From assembly GCF_026000375.1 (NCBI RefSeq), contig NZ_AP026708.1, forward strand, positions 2,392,001 to 2,456,000: DNA of 64,000 bases, read 5' to 3'. The stretch is from Pseudodesulfovibrio portus (GTDB lineage Bacteria; Desulfobacterota; Desulfovibrionia; Desulfovibrionales; Desulfovibrionaceae). The notes below the pieces were generated by a model. That model saw only the letters and a list, made by a program, of their open reading frames with translations. It searched no databases and had not been told where the DNA came from. Of this stretch, positions 63,430 through 64,000 are shown piece after piece. How positions within the stretch are numbered: position 1 is the first letter of the stretch; each line of letters begins with the position of its first letter. A program made the position numbers and the translations under genes.

Positions 63430-64000
63430 TTACTGCATGGGCCTGCCCAGATGGTGGGCGTTCATCGGATCGACCTTGCCGGTGTGGCACACCGTGCAGT
63501 TGTTGTCGGCACCGATGGCCCGGGTGTTGCCCTGGTATTGCAGGGGGGCGATGTTGTCGCGATTCTTTCCGTGCTTGTTCACGGCGGGGTAGTTGGCGTG
63601 CGGGCTGTTGTGGCAGGCGATGCACATGATCGACCCCGTCTTGCTCGGGCTGTTGCGGTACAGGACGTTGCCGCCCTCGGTCCAGGTGTTGTAGCCGTTG
63701 GACTTGACCTTGTCGGGCAGGGTGCCCCACTTGGTGTGGCAGGTGGAGCAATCCGGCTCCTGCATCCAGGGCAGGCGCGGGTTGACCGCGTCCACGGAGG
63801 CCACGGTGCGCGGCTTCAGATGGGCCATGAGCCTGTCGGCCCCGGGCTTGCCGTTCGCCTTCTCCAGCTTGAGCAGGGACAGGGCGTGATCCTCAAGGTA
63901 GCCGTGGCAGCGGACACACCCTATGTCGGCCTGGCCGTGCGTGCCTCGCAGACACTGGGTCGGGCCGTCCGGACGGTTGGGATGGCAGTACGCGCAGGCC
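63430..64000 (-). CDS. Multihaem cytochrome c, C-terminal part (runs off the window)
   Basis: The open frame continues past the right end, so the N-terminus is missing. The visible 189 residues hold five CxxCH haem motifs: CAYCH, CVRCH, CSTCH, CIACH and CTVCH. Extra His residues (SPHANYP, HTGKVDPMNAHHLG) can serve as distal ligands. The spacing resembles NapC/NrfH-associated or periplasmic decahaem-type cytochromes rather than tetrahaem c3. It should be exported. Size and partner cannot be judged. Confidence 0.85.
   Translation of the reverse strand, partial: ACAYCHPNRPDGPTQCLRGTHGQADIGCVRCHGYLEDHALSLLKLEKANGKPGADRLMAHLKPRTVASVDAVNPRLPWMQEPDCSTCHTKWGTLPDKVKSNGYNTWTEGGNVLYRNSPSKTGSIMCIACHNSPHANYPAVNKHGKNRDNIAPLQYQGNTRAIGADNNCTVCHTGKVDPMNAHHLGRPMQ

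Overview
The window looks like chromosome of a Desulfovibrio/Pseudodesulfovibrio-type bacterium (inference). Supporting signs are the dense, GC-rich coding in Desulfovibrionaceae-like codon style, several HdrB/HdrD-type Fe-S proteins, a multihaem cytochrome c, and a PerR-KatG oxidative-stress unit. About 63 real genes, one intact tRNA (Leu, CAA) and one integrated genomic island of about 17.7 kb are visible.

Region 1 (1-14565) is a surface-glycan type cluster. It has three paralogous glutamine-dependent asparagine synthase-like amidotransferases, a short pyruvate-kinase-like protein, an APS-kinase-like protein, a SAM methyltransferase, a UDP-sulfoquinovose-synthase-like SDR, a second nucleotide-sugar epimerase, two glycosyltransferases and a PAPS-type sulfotransferase with an extra C-terminal domain. 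Together they suggest a polymer or lipid decorated with amide, sulfate and/or sulfonate groups (inference). Region 2 (14742-24110) is housekeeping: a radical SAM protein, an amidohydrolase, pyrB, pyrC, an HD-domain nucleotidyltransferase-like protein, a 227-bp tandem intergenic repeat, three uncharacterised or weakly recognised proteins and a DUF554 membrane protein.

Region 3 (24253-41921) is an island in the 3' end of tRNA-Leu(CAA). It is bounded by 64-bp direct repeats (60/64 identical), with a tyrosine recombinase next to the right repeat. The left two thirds is AT-rich: an excisionase-like HTH protein, a RepA-like ATPase, a secreted nuclease, an Inovirus Gp2-type protein, an orphan RelB/DinJ antitoxin, decayed genes, and DUF2179-, Rnk- and GFA-type genes. 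The right third is GC-richer and carries an ERF annealing protein, a Cas4-like Fe-S nuclease, and a CobS-like AAA / DUF3150 / CobT-like VWA trio. These two operons are preceded by matching leaders: a 46-nt element, a strong hairpin with a T tract, then the ribosome site. That pair is the most interesting regulatory structure in the window. A tRNA-Ala(GGC) fragment and a 25-nt repeat show that the island is composite.

Region 4 (42229-56390) is a complete glycerol-use locus: the ABC importer glpSTPQUV, a DeoR-type repressor with matching operator-like motifs on both sides, glpA, glpB, an unusual two-gene replacement for glpC (a cytochrome b/haem c/ferredoxin fusion plus an HdrB-like protein) and glpK. 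Region 5 (56426-64000) holds an acyltransferase, an iron-dependent alcohol dehydrogenase, an HdrD-like Fe-S protein, perR, katG behind a PerR-box-like promoter, and the end of a multihaem cytochrome c gene running off the window.
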